Shown in pieces: positions 36,409 to 44,842 of a stretch of DNA of 64,000 nt (its first letter is position 1; the number at the start of each line of letters is the position of its first letter). The translations under genes were made by a program, and so were the position numbers. The notes under the pieces are model-generated. The model ran no database searches. It had not been told where the DNA came from and worked only from the letters and a program-made list of their open reading frames with translations. Source of the stretch: Devosia sp. YR412 (lineage in GTDB: Bacteria; Pseudomonadota; Alphaproteobacteria; Rhizobiales; Devosiaceae); contig NZ_FOFL01000001.1 of NCBI RefSeq assembly GCF_900110945.1, positions 310,001 to 374,000 of the forward strand, read 5' to 3'.

Positions 36409-37347
36409 TTACTTTCCCGCCGCCGTCAGCAGTTCCACATCCTCGTCACTCAACTTCAGCCGCACGCCCTTGGCGAGGCTTTTGACCTGTTCCACCGAGG
36501 TTGCCGAAGCGATTGGCGCCGTCACGCCGGGCTGGGCGACGAGCCACGCCAGCGACACTTCGGCGGGCGTGGCGTCATTGGCCTTGGCGACCTTGTCCAG
36601 TGCTGCGAGGATCTTTTCGCCCTTGGCGTCGAGATATTTCTCGGCCCCGCCGCCGCGCGGGGATTTGCCGAAATCGGCCTTGGAGCGGTATTTGCCGGTG
36701 AGGAAACCGGCGGCCAGACTGTAATAGACCACAGTGCCGATATCGTCCTCGATAACAAGATCGCGCAGGGCGTCGAATTCGGCGCGATCATAGAGATTGT
36801 AGCGCGGCTGCAGCACTTCATAGCGCGGCAGTGACTTGATGACGGCGGTCTCGTTGGCTTCTTTCACCATCTGGGTGGTGTAATTGGAGGCGCCGATGAC
36901 GCGCACCTTGCCGGAGCGCACAAGCGGATCATAGGCGCCGAGGGTTTCCTCGTGCTCGGTGGTCTCGTCCGGCCAATGGCTGAAATAGAGGTCGATATAA
37001 TCGGTCTGCAGGCGCTTCAGCGAGGCGTCGATGGCCTCGCGGATGGAGTCAGCCTTGAGCCCGCCGGGCGTCTTGGCCGAATTGACCTTGGTGAAGATAT
37101 GCACATCGGCGCGATTGCCACGCGCCTTGAGCCACTTGCCAATGATGGTCTCGCTCATGCCGGGCGGATTGCCGGGCACCCAGTTGGGATAGCCCTCGGC
37201 CGTGTCGATGGCGGTAAAGCCGGCCTCGACATAGGCATCGAGAATGTCAAAACCCTGCTGTTCGTCGACGGTCCAGCCGAAGACATTGCCGCCCAGAACC
37301 AGGGGTTCGATGACGAGTTCACTGCGGCCGAGCGGACGACGATCCAT
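36409..37347 (-). CDS. Aldo/keto reductase
   Basis: 312 residues of the (beta/alpha)8 AKR fold: MDRRPLGRSELVIEPLVLGG, FTAIDTAEGYP with catalytic Asp and Tyr, HIFTKVNS with Lys, and IDLYFSHWPDETTEHEETL with the HWPD motif. C-terminal NADPH-binding SATSVEQVKSLAKG. It reduces an aldehyde or ketone with NADPH; substrate unknown. Good ribosome-binding site GGAGAAG. It stands alone on the minus strand between two repeats/genes. Confidence 0.92.
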   Translation of the reverse strand: MDRRPLGRSELVIEPLVLGGNVFGWTVDEQQGFDILDAYVEAGFTAIDTAEGYPNWVPGNPPGMSETIIGKWLKARGNRADVHIFTKVNSAKTPGGLKADSIREAIDASLKRLQTDYIDLYFSHWPDETTEHEETLGAYDPLVRSGKVRVIGASNYTTQMVKEANETAVIKSLPRYEVLQPRYNLYDRAEFDALRDLVIEDDIGTVVYYSLAAGFLTGKYRSKADFGKSPRGGGAEKYLDAKGEKILAALDKVAKANDATPAEVSLAWLVAQPGVTAPIASATSVEQVKSLAKGVRLKLSDEDVELLTAAGK

Positions 37348-37372
37348 GATGCTTCTCCATTGCGTGTGAGGG

Positions 37373-37879
37373 CTAAACGCCCTCGGCGGTGATCGGTTCA
37401 GGCGGCTTCACGCGGGGCGCACAAAAGGCCAGCGCCTGATGGATCGCCTGCAGCGAGCCGCCAAGATCGATATAGGCATAGGCGCCGGTGACATCATCGG
37501 CGTGACGCAAATAGATAAAGGTGCCCTGCTCGATGCGCTCGAGCAGCCAGTCGGCGCGGCTGATGAACTGCCCGCCATAGGGCGCGGCGGAGACTTGGGC
37601 GGTGAAGCTGGCATTCTCGCGGTCGAGCGTCATCTCCCAGCTGCCGAGAACCTTGGGGCGGCTGGTGTGGATATGCACGCTGGTGGAAAAGTCATCCTCG
37701 CAGCGTACGGCGAGGCAGGTGAACTGCTGCGGCGTGGCGTCACGGTCGCAGCCCAGCGCCGCCCGGTCGCCTTCGCCGGGCAGCGGCGAATAATGCCAGC
37801 CGGCTTGCTGGGCCAGAGCTGGCGAGGCGAGCAGGCTCAGCGCCAGGATCAGGGCTTTTTGGGTTCGATAAGGTCCCAT
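37373..37879 (-). CDS. Secreted hypothetical protein
   Basis: 168 residues starting MGPYRTQKALILALSLLASP ALAQQ-like signal peptide cut after ALA, then a mature domain with paired cysteines (LGCDRDATPQQFTCLAVRCE) and beta strands. ATG at 37879 is chosen since an upstream frame runs antisense-like through the VOC gene. It overlaps the end of the VOC gene at 37849-37879 by 31 bases, so it is probably cotranscribed. Periplasmic; function unknown. Confidence 0.7.
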   Translation of the reverse strand: MGPYRTQKALILALSLLASPALAQQAGWHYSPLPGEGDRAALGCDRDATPQQFTCLAVRCEDDFSTSVHIHTSRPKVLGSWEMTLDRENASFTAQVSAAPYGGQFISRADWLLERIEQGTFIYLRHADDVTGAYAYIDLGGSLQAIHQALAFCAPRVKPPEPITAEGV

Positions 37880-38244
37880 TTGTTTCCGTAAAGATCCTGG
37901 AACACCGCGACCGAACCATAGGCCTCGTGGCGCGGCGCTTCGAGGAAGCTGACGCCGCGCGCGAGCATGGCGGCATGGTCCTTGGCAAAGCTCGTGGTGT
38001 TGAGAAAGAACATGACGCGTCCTCCGCCGGGATTGCCGATCGCGGCGACCTGCGCCTCGCCCTCGGCTTTGGCCAGCAGCAATTGCGCGCCGGACTGGCC
38101 GGCCGGGGCCACCACCACCCACCGCTTGCCGCCGCCGAGATCCTCGTCGGAAACCAGGTTGAAGCCGAGCGTGTCGCAGTAAAAGGCAATGGCCTCGTCA
38201 TAGTCGGCGACGAGCAGGGAAACGGTGGCGATGAATTGTGTCAT
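37849..38244 (-). CDS. VOC/glyoxalase-family protein
   Basis: 131 residues from MTQFIATVSLLVADYDEAIA, with the glyoxalase pattern FYCDTLGFNLVSDEDLGGGK and VAVFQDLYGNKWDLIEPKK. GGTGATCC lies 9 bases before the ATG at 38244, while the ATG at 38253 directly abuts it. It is followed in the same direction by an overlapping secreted protein gene. Substrate unknown; these often are glutathione-independent resistance or dioxygenase-like proteins. Confidence 0.85.
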   Translation of the reverse strand: MTQFIATVSLLVADYDEAIAFYCDTLGFNLVSDEDLGGGKRWVVVAPAGQSGAQLLLAKAEGEAQVAAIGNPGGGRVMFFLNTTSFAKDHAAMLARGVSFLEAPRHEAYGSVAVFQDLYGNKWDLIEPKKP

Positions 38245-38355
38245 GCCCAGCATGGATCACCAGCGCGCAGGCCGGGTCAAGCTTCGATCAGGCAGCCGAA
38301 CGGTTCATTTCAAAACCGTCCAATCCTGTGGAAGGATGTTCCGGGTGTCATCAGA

Positions 38356-38371
38356 TTGACCAAATGGTCAA
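38356..38371. promoter_or_regulatory. Palindromic operator TTGACCAAATGGTCAA
   Basis: Arms TTGACCA and TGGTCAA around AA, 97 bases before dppA. The core GACCAAATGGTC is identical to that at 10996-11007. The TTGACC left arm could also be a -35 element, so a bound repressor would block the dpp promoter. Confidence 0.5.
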
Positions 38372-38467
38372 ACTCCCCTGTTGCGCTCCCTTGGAATCTA
38401 CGCTTTGTTGGCGCCCAAGCCCCGGTTGGCAAGCCGGGTGCGTATAAGATATCGGGAGACAACAATC

Positions 38468-40063
38468 ATGAAATTGATGAAAACGCTGCTGCTGGCGACT
38501 GCAATGGTGGCCGTGGCCGCCGGTGCCGCCCAGGCAAAGCAGCTGGTTTACTGCTCGGAAGCTTCGCCTGCCCATTTCGATCCCGGTCCGCTGACCGGTG
38601 GTAACGACTTCGACGCGACCTCCCACACGATCTATAGCCGTCTGGTCGAGTTCGCCCCTGGCGGCACCGAAGTAACCCCGGCTCTCGCCGAGAGCTGGGA
38701 AATCTCGGAAGACGGTCTCGAGATCACCTTCCACCTGCGTCCGGGCACCAAGTTCCAGACCACCGACTATTTCACCCCCACCCGCGACCTGACCGCTGAA
38801 GACGTCGTCTTCTCGTTCGAGCGCCAGTGGAAGGAAGACAATGCCTGGTATGCCTATCTCGAAGGCATGACCTGGGACTACTTCCAGGGCATGGACATGC
38901 CCAAGTACCTCAAGGAAATCGTCGCCGTTGACGACCTGACGGTCAAGTTCGTGCTGAACGAGCCAAACGCTCCGATGCTGGCAAACCTGGCGATGGACTT
39001 CGCGTCGATCGTGTCCAAGGAATATGCCGACAAGCTCGAAGCCGAAGGCAATATGGCCGCCTTCTCGACCCAGCCGGTCGGTAACGGTCCGTTCCAGTTC
39101 GTCGATTACCAGCTCGACACCGTCATCCGCTATGCCGCTTTCCCCGAATACTGGGGCGGCAAGCAGCCGATCGATGACCTGGTCTTCGCCATCACCACCG
39201 ATCCGTCGGTGCGTGCGCAGCGCCTGATCGCCGGCGAATGCGATATCATGCCTTATCCGGCCCCTGCCGATATCGCCACGCTCCAGGCCGATCCCAACCT
39301 GACCGTCATGGAACAGGAAGGCCTCAACATCGGCTACATGTCCTATAACGTGACCGAAGCTCCGTTCGACAACGTCAAGGTCCGCAAGGCCCTGACCATG
39401 GCGATCGACAAGGCTGCGATCATCGAGGCCGTGTACCAGGGTGCTGGCCAGGACGCCAAGAACCTGATCCCGCCGACCATGTGGTCCTATGACAATGAGA
39501 CCGCTGCCGACGTCTATGATCCGGAAGGCGCCAAGGCCCTTTTGGCTGAAGCCGGCGTGACCGAGCTGACCACCGACCTCTGGGCCATGCCCGTGTCGCG
39601 TCCCTATAACCCCAACGCCCAGCGCGTTGCCGAACTGATCCAGGCTGACTGGGCCGCTGTCGGCGTCACCGCCAACATCGTCACCTACGAATGGACTGAA
39701 TACCGCGAGCGCGGCAAGCAGACCGATCGCAAGGGTCCGTTCCAGATCGGCTGGACCGGCGACAATGGTGATCCGGACAACTTCTTCGCCACCCTGTTCT
39801 CCTGCGCCGCTATCGGCGTGTCGAACTATTCGATGTGGTGCAATGACGAGTTCGAAGCCCTGATCCAGGAAGCCAAGACCACTCCGGACCAGGCCAAGCG
39901 CACCGAGCTCTACACCAAGGCCCAGGAAATCTTCAAAGCTGAAGAACCCGCAATGACCCTTGCTCATTCGCGCGTCTTCATGCCGATGAAGAAGACCATC
40001 ACCGGCTATGCCATGAGCCCGCTGGGCAACCACAGCTTCAAGGGCGTCGACATCGCCGAGTAA
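38468..40063 (+). CDS. dppA: Dipeptide ABC transporter substrate-binding protein
   Basis: 531 residues. Signal peptide MKLMKTLLLATAMVAVAAGA then AQA with cleavage before KQLVYCSEASPAHFDP; SBP_bac_5 domain, including LVYCSEASPAHFDPG..., GGKQPIDDLVFAITTDPSVR and YNVTEAPFDNVKVRKALTMA, as in DppA. It captures dipeptides (or haem/delta-aminolevulinate in some relatives) in the periplasm. GGGAG lies 9 bases before the ATG; a TTG at 38381 is unlikely. Codon usage looks highly biased, fitting high expression. A hairpin follows before dppB. Confidence 0.93.
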   Translation: MKLMKTLLLATAMVAVAAGAAQAKQLVYCSEASPAHFDPGPLTGGNDFDATSHTIYSRLVEFAPGGTEVTPALAESWEISEDGLEITFHLRPGTKFQTTDYFTPTRDLTAEDVVFSFERQWKEDNAWYAYLEGMTWDYFQGMDMPKYLKEIVAVDDLTVKFVLNEPNAPMLANLAMDFASIVSKEYADKLEAEGNMAAFSTQPVGNGPFQFVDYQLDTVIRYAAFPEYWGGKQPIDDLVFAITTDPSVRAQRLIAGECDIMPYPAPADIATLQADPNLTVMEQEGLNIGYMSYNVTEAPFDNVKVRKALTMAIDKAAIIEAVYQGAGQDAKNLIPPTMWSYDNETAADVYDPEGAKALLAEAGVTELTTDLWAMPVSRPYNPNAQRVAELIQADWAAVGVTANIVTYEWTEYRERGKQTDRKGPFQIGWTGDNGDPDNFFATLFSCAAIGVSNYSMWCNDEFEALIQEAKTTPDQAKRTELYTKAQEIFKAEEPAMTLAHSRVFMPMKKTITGYAMSPLGNHSFKGVDIAE

Positions 40064-40086
40064 GGCGGTGCGATAGCACTCAAACC

Positions 40087-40129
40087 GGAGCCTCGATCCG
40101 CACCAGCGCGGAACGGGGCTCCATTTATT
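40087..40129 (+). terminator. Attenuator hairpin between dppA and dppB
   Basis: GGAGCC (40087-40092) with GGCTCC (40117-40122), and inside it TCCGC (40097-40101) with GCGGA (40108-40112); then ATTTATT. Partial termination here would leave DppA in excess of the membrane parts. Confidence 0.6.
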
Positions 40130-40246
40130 AGAGCAAGGCCCCGAGGCGCCAGCAAATGGCACCCGTCAACGGCCTCGCCGCAACAGGAAAGCCAGCGACG
40201 ACGGGAGCCATCAGGTGATCCGTCCGCTCAAGGGTAAGACCCGCTC

Positions 40247-41254
40247 ATGCTGAATTACATCCTGCGCCGCGTTGCGCTGATCGTGCCGACCATCATCGGC
40301 ATTTCCCTTTGTGCCTTCTTTTTCGTCCGCGTGCTGCCGGGCGACCCCATCCTGGCCATGGCTGGCCAGCATGGCGTGACGCCGGAGCGCTACGAAATCC
40401 TGCGCGAGCAGTTTGGCTACAACCTGCCGATCTGGCAGCAATATTTCAATTATCTGGGCTCCGTGCTGCAGGGCAATTTCGGCATTTCGCTGGCCACCAA
40501 GCGGCCCGTGCTGACCGAGTTCATGACGCTGTTCCCAGCCACCATCGAACTGGCGCTGGTCGCTATGATCTTTGCCGTGGTCGTCGGCATTCCGGCCGGC
40601 ATCTTTGCCGCCGTCAAGCGCGGCTCCTGGTTCGACCAGGTGACCATGGGCATCGCCCTGACCGGCTATTCCATGCCGATCTTCTGGTGGGGCTTGCTGC
40701 TGATCATCTTCTTTTCCGGCTATCTCGGCTGGACGCCTGTCTCTGGCCGCATTGCACTGACCTTTTTCCTGCGGCCGATCACCGGCTTCATGCTGATTGA
40801 CACGCTGCTCTATGGCAATTGGGCGGCCTTCGTTTCGGCGCTGCGCCACCTGATCCTGCCGGCGGTGGTGCTGGGTACGATTCCCTTGGCCGTCATCGCC
40901 CGGCAAACCCGCTCGGCCATGCTCGAAGTGCTGGGCGAGGACTATGTCCGCACCGCACGGGCCAAGGGGCTGTCGCCGCGCCGCGTGGTCAATGTGCATG
41001 CCCTGCGCAATGCGCTGATCCCGGTGATCACCACCATCGGCCTGCAGGTCGGCCTGCTGCTGGGCGGCGCCATCCTCACCGAAACCATCTTCTCCTGGCC
41101 GGGCATCGGCAAGTGGATGATCGATTCCATCTCCAAGCGCGACTATGTCGTGGTGCAGTCCGGGCTCTTGCTCATTGCGCTGATCGTCATGGCCGTGAAC
41201 CTGCTCGTCGATGTGCTCTATGCCGTCATCAATCCGCGCATCAGGGTGAAGTAA
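40247..41254 (+). CDS. dppB: Dipeptide ABC transporter permease DppB
   Basis: 335 residues, about six membrane helices, beginning MLNYILRRVALIVPTIIGIS. The cytoplasmic EAA-like loop is EDYVRTARAKGLSPRRVVNV. It forms the channel with DppC. Stop is directly followed by the dppC ATG. Confidence 0.93.
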   Translation: MLNYILRRVALIVPTIIGISLCAFFFVRVLPGDPILAMAGQHGVTPERYEILREQFGYNLPIWQQYFNYLGSVLQGNFGISLATKRPVLTEFMTLFPATIELALVAMIFAVVVGIPAGIFAAVKRGSWFDQVTMGIALTGYSMPIFWWGLLLIIFFSGYLGWTPVSGRIALTFFLRPITGFMLIDTLLYGNWAAFVSALRHLILPAVVLGTIPLAVIARQTRSAMLEVLGEDYVRTARAKGLSPRRVVNVHALRNALIPVITTIGLQVGLLLGGAILTETIFSWPGIGKWMIDSISKRDYVVVQSGLLLIALIVMAVNLLVDVLYAVINPRIRVK

Positions 41255-42160
41255 ATGAGCCAGATCCAAGCCACCCCCACGCCCATCAAAGCCAGCACCG
41301 GCGCCGGGTTCCGCGAATTCTGGCATTACTTCGCCGTCAACCGCGGTGCGGTCATCGGGCTGGTGGTGTTTACCCTCCTGGTGCTGATCGCCATCTTCGC
41401 GCCGCTGCTCGCGCCGCACTCGCCGGACCAGCAATATCGTGACGCCATCCTGACGCCACCGATCTGGGACGCCATGGGCGATCCGCGCTTCCTGCTCGGC
41501 ACTGATCCGGTCGGTCGCGACATGTTGAGCCGGCTGATCCACGGCGCCCGCTATTCGCTGTTCATCGGCCTCTTCGTCGTGGTCGGCGCGCTGTTCGTCG
41601 GCGTGATCCTCGGCGTCCTCGCCGGCTATTTCGGTGGCTGGGTCGATGCCATGGTCATGCGCGTCATGGACATCATCCTGGCCTTCCCGTCCCTGCTGCT
41701 GGCCCTGGTGCTGGTGGCGATCCTCGGGCCGGGCCTGTTCAACGCCATGGTGGCCATCGCCATTGTCTTGCAACCGCACTTTGCACGACTGGTTCGAGCG
41801 GCGGTGATGGCCGAGAAGAACCGCGAATATGTCATGGCAGCAAAACTCTCCGGCGCCAGCCATATCCGGTTGATGCTGGTGACCATCCTGCCCAATTGCC
41901 TTGGTCCGCTGATCGTCCAGGCGACGCTGAGCTTTTCCAATGCCATTCTCGACGCGGCAGCGCTCGGCTTCCTCGGCATGGGGGCACAGCCGCCGACGCC
42001 CGAATGGGGCACCATGCTGGCCACGGCCCGCGAATTCATCCTGCGCGCGCCCTGGGTGGTGACCTTTCCGGGTCTCGCCATCCTGATCACCGTGCTAGCC
42101 ATCAACCTCATCGGCGACGGATTGCGCGATGCACTCGACCCCAAGCTCAAGCGGAGCTGA
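41255..42160 (+). CDS. dppC: Dipeptide ABC transporter permease DppC
   Basis: 301 residues, with N-terminal OppC-N segment (FREFWHYFAVNRGAVIGLVV) and the EAA-like loop REYVMAAKLSGASHIRLMLV then TILPNCLGPLIV. Several membrane helices. AGGGTGA before the ATG. Partner of DppB; substrate spectrum set by DppA. Confidence 0.93.
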   Translation: MSQIQATPTPIKASTGAGFREFWHYFAVNRGAVIGLVVFTLLVLIAIFAPLLAPHSPDQQYRDAILTPPIWDAMGDPRFLLGTDPVGRDMLSRLIHGARYSLFIGLFVVVGALFVGVILGVLAGYFGGWVDAMVMRVMDIILAFPSLLLALVLVAILGPGLFNAMVAIAIVLQPHFARLVRAAVMAEKNREYVMAAKLSGASHIRLMLVTILPNCLGPLIVQATLSFSNAILDAAALGFLGMGAQPPTPEWGTMLATAREFILRAPWVVTFPGLAILITVLAINLIGDGLRDALDPKLKRS

Positions 42161-42164
42161 GCCA

Positions 42165-42776
42165 ATGGACCTGTGGATCGGTCCGGCCATCGTTGCAGCG
42201 CTGGTGTCAGCGCTTGTCAGCGCCGCCGGCTGGTTCGTCACGTCCTGGCAGGCGCAAGCGCTTGAACAGCATCGGCGCGACGAGAAGGTGCATGACTATC
42301 AGGTAGCGCTACGGGCAGAGATTGCCAGTGACCTGCTCAGCCTGCAGGTCGGCAGTCGCGATGAAATGCTGGGGAGTTTCCAGGCGGTCCTGGAGCTTGA
42401 GCCAAGCCATCGGCCGATCTTGCCGCGGCTGGCGCGCAACATGGTTTTCGAACAGGTCGTTCGGGAGATCCATCTGCTGCCCAGTCGGGTGATCTCGGCG
42501 GTGATTGGCTACCAGAGCCTGCGGCAGTCGATCGACCTGTTTATCGAAGACATTAGAGCCGCGCAGAATGTGAATTCCGAGCGGCTGCTGCTGATGGTCT
42601 CGGACTACGTCGACATGCTGGATCGCCTGGAAATCCTGGCGTCCAATGCCGTCGCGGCGCTGGAGTTTTCGCTGATGCTCAGTAAATCGGACGCGGTCCC
42701 ACCGAGCCAAGGGTCGGCTTGGGGACGGGCCGGGGCTGAACAGTCGGCTTCGGCTGAGCGGTCGGTTTCGCCATGA
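42165..42776 (+). CDS. Membrane-anchored hypothetical protein inside the dpp operon
   Basis: 203 residues: one N-terminal membrane helix (DLWIGPAIVAALVSALVSAA), then a long soluble, mainly helical part (AQALEQHRRDEKVHDYQVAL, LRQSIDLFIEDIRAAQNVNS) with coiled-coil character and a Ser/Ala-rich tail. It starts 4 bases after dppC with GGAG 9 bases upstream and precedes dppD, so it is cotranscribed with the transporter. No family recognised. It could be an accessory or regulator of the transporter, but nothing in the sequence proves this. Confidence 0.75.
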   Translation: MDLWIGPAIVAALVSALVSAAGWFVTSWQAQALEQHRRDEKVHDYQVALRAEIASDLLSLQVGSRDEMLGSFQAVLELEPSHRPILPRLARNMVFEQVVREIHLLPSRVISAVIGYQSLRQSIDLFIEDIRAAQNVNSERLLLMVSDYVDMLDRLEILASNAVAALEFSLMLSKSDAVPPSQGSAWGRAGAEQSASAERSVSP

Positions 42777-42852
42777 TGTCCACTCCTCTAACTGCTCATG
42801 AATATAGCGCCTCCCACGGCGCATTACAACAAACCCAAGGGAGCGCAGCGTA

Positions 42853-43695
42853 ATGCCCCTGCTCGATATCAAGAACCTCACCGTCTCCTTCGATACTTCG
42901 GTTGGCCTGTTCAAGGCCGTGGACGGTATCGACGTCTCGGTGGATAGCCGCGAAGTGTTGGCCATCGTTGGCGAAAGTGGCTCCGGCAAGTCGGTGGCCA
43001 TGCTGGCGGTGATGGGGCTATTGCCCGGTACCGCCACGGTCACTGCCGACAAGATGGAATTCGAAGGCCTCGACCTGCTCAAGATGAGCCCGCAGGAAAA
43101 GCGGCAGATCATCGGGCGCGACATCGCCATGATCTTCCAGGAGCCTGTGGCGAGCCTCAACCCCTGCTTCACCGTCGGCTTCCAGCTCGAGGAAGTGCTG
43201 GGCAAGCATCTCGGCCTCAAGGGCCGCGCGGCGCGCGATCGGGCCATTGAACTGCTCAAGCTCGTCGGCATCAAGGATGGCGCCGAACGGCTTGGCGCCT
43301 TCCCGCATCAGATGTCGGGCGGCCAGTGCCAGCGCGTCATGATCGCCATGGCGATTTCCTGCAATCCGAAGCTTCTCATTGCCGACGAGCCGACCACGGC
43401 GCTCGACGTGACCATCCAGAAGCAGATCCTCGACCTGCTGGTGCGGCTGCAGGCCGAGCATGGCATGGCGCTGATCATGATCACCCATGACATGGGCGTG
43501 GTGGCCGAAACGGCCGACCGGGTCATCGTGCAATACAAGGGACACAAGATGGAGGAGGCCGACGTGCTGACCCTGTTCGAAAATCCCAAGTCCAACTATA
43601 CGCGGGCTTTGCTGTCGGCGCTGCCGGAAAATGCGGTGGGCGATCGCCTGCCGACGGTGTCCGACTTCGTCTTCGAACCGGCGCCGGGGGTATAG
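42853..43695 (+). CDS. dppD: Dipeptide ABC transporter ATPase DppD
   Basis: 280 residues. Walker [15 protein letters not shown] near residue 40, signature [16 protein letters not shown] (with C where R/Q is usual), Walker [16 protein letters not shown]-loop ITHDMG. It lacks most of the 40-50-residue C-terminal oligo_HPY tail found in many DppD proteins, ending at [18 protein letters not shown] stands before the ATG. Confidence 0.92.
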   Translation: MPLLDIKNLTVSFDTSVGLFKAVDGIDVSVDSREVLAIVGESGSGKSVAMLAVMGLLPGTATVTADKMEFEGLDLLKMSPQEKRQIIGRDIAMIFQEPVASLNPCFTVGFQLEEVLGKHLGLKGRAARDRAIELLKLVGIKDGAERLGAFPHQMSGGQCQRVMIAMAISCNPKLLIADEPTTALDVTIQKQILDLLVRLQAEHGMALIMITHDMGVVAETADRVIVQYKGHKMEEADVLTLFENPKSNYTRALLSALPENAVGDRLPTVSDFVFEPAPGV

Positions 43696-43697
43696 AA

Positions 43698-44528
43698 ATG
43701 ACCACACCCGTTCTCGAAGTCAAAAACCTCACCCGCGACTATGTCACCTCCGGCGGCTTCCTGCGGCCGGCCAAGATGGTGCATGCCGTCAAGGGCGTGA
43801 ACTTTACGCTCAATAAGGGCAAGACGCTGGCCGTGGTCGGCGAAAGCGGCTGCGGCAAGTCGACCTTGGCGCGCATGATCACGCTGATCGACCCGCCGAC
43901 CTCGGGCGAAATCCTGATCGACGGGCTCAAGGCCGATGCGGCGCATGTGACCCGCGAAGCGCGCCAGAAAGTGCAGATCGTCTTCCAGAACCCCTATGGC
44001 TCGCTCAATCCGCGCCAGAAGATCGGCGACGTGCTGGCCGAGCCTTTGCTGCTCAATACCGACATGAAGGCCGACGAGCGGCGCGAAAAGGCCATGGCCA
44101 TGCTGCTCAAGGTCGGCCTCGGCCCCGAGCATTTCAACCGCTATCCGCATATGTTCTCGGGCGGCCAGCGCCAGCGCGTTGCGATCGCAAGGGCGCTGAT
44201 GCTCAATCCGAGCTTTTTGGTGCTCGACGAGCCGGTCTCGGCGCTGGACCTGTCGGTGCAGGCGCAGATCCTCAATCTGCTGAAGGACCTGCAGGACGAG
44301 TTCGGGCTGACCTATGTGTTTATCAGCCATGACCTGAGCGTCGTGCGTTACATCGCCGACGAGGTGATGGTGATGTATTTCGGCGATGTGGTGGAGCACG
44401 GCACGCGCGACGAAGTGTTCGGCAATCCGCAGCACGAATATACGCGCACGCTGTTTGCGGCGACGCCCAATTCCAGCGTTGAGAGCATCAAGGCGAGACT
44501 GGCAAAGAAGGCGGCGCTGGCCAGCTAG
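43698..44528 (+). CDS. dppF: Dipeptide ABC transporter ATPase DppF
   Basis: 276 residues. Walker A GESGCGKSTLARMI, the Opp/DppF-type IVFQNPYGSLNPRQKIG, signature MFSGGQRQRVAIARAL, Walker B FLVLDEPVSALDLS, H-loop FISHDLSVV. It starts 2 bases after dppD. Its stop overlaps the stop of the convergent Imm45-like gene by 4 bases. Confidence 0.93.
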   Translation: MTTPVLEVKNLTRDYVTSGGFLRPAKMVHAVKGVNFTLNKGKTLAVVGESGCGKSTLARMITLIDPPTSGEILIDGLKADAAHVTREARQKVQIVFQNPYGSLNPRQKIGDVLAEPLLLNTDMKADERREKAMAMLLKVGLGPEHFNRYPHMFSGGQRQRVAIARALMLNPSFLVLDEPVSALDLSVQAQILNLLKDLQDEFGLTYVFISHDLSVVRYIADEVMVMYFGDVVEHGTRDEVFGNPQHEYTRTLFAATPNSSVESIKARLAKKAALAS

Positions 44529-44842
44529 GCCAGCGTCGGCACATCATAGCCGGGGAGCACGCGGACTTCGGCCGCATCCCCGGCCGGCCAGACCCAGCGG
44601 GTCCAGTTCTGCGCCAGCCAGGCGGCCGACAGGGCAATCTGTCCTTCGGGCACGGCGTCGCCGGGCAGGATGACGACAATTAGCCCAGCTTTATAGCCGG
44701 TGGCGACGACGAGGCCGCAGCCATCGGGAAATGCCACCACGATCAAATCGACGACGTCCTCATAGGGCCATGCCGCCGGAAAGCGCAGCACAGTGCCCGG
44801 CGGCAGCGGGCGGTCGCCGATGGCGTCGAGGCGCTCGATCAT
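44525..44842 (-). CDS. Imm45-like immunity-type protein
   Basis: 105 residues from the ATG at 44842. LPPGTVLRFPAAWPYEDVVD, VVATGYKAGLIVVILPGDA and AWLAQNWTRWVWP match the pattern I recall for the Imm45 family of polymorphic-toxin immunity proteins (G-x-V-x-RFPxxWP..., TGYKAG, W-x-x-NW-x-x-W). No toxin gene is next to it. The ATG overlaps the stop of the upstream oxidoreductase (ATGA), so the two are translated together. Family placement rests on motifs only. Confidence 0.55.
   Translation of the reverse strand: MIERLDAIGDRPLPPGTVLRFPAAWPYEDVVDLIVVAFPDGCGLVVATGYKAGLIVVILPGDAVPEGQIALSAAWLAQNWTRWVWPAGDAAEVRVLPGYDVPTLA

Noticed and set aside
38351-41863. Long antisense frames over dppA-dppC (603 and 550 residues)
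   Set aside because: His/Gln/Asp-rich mirror frames of well-conserved transporter genes.
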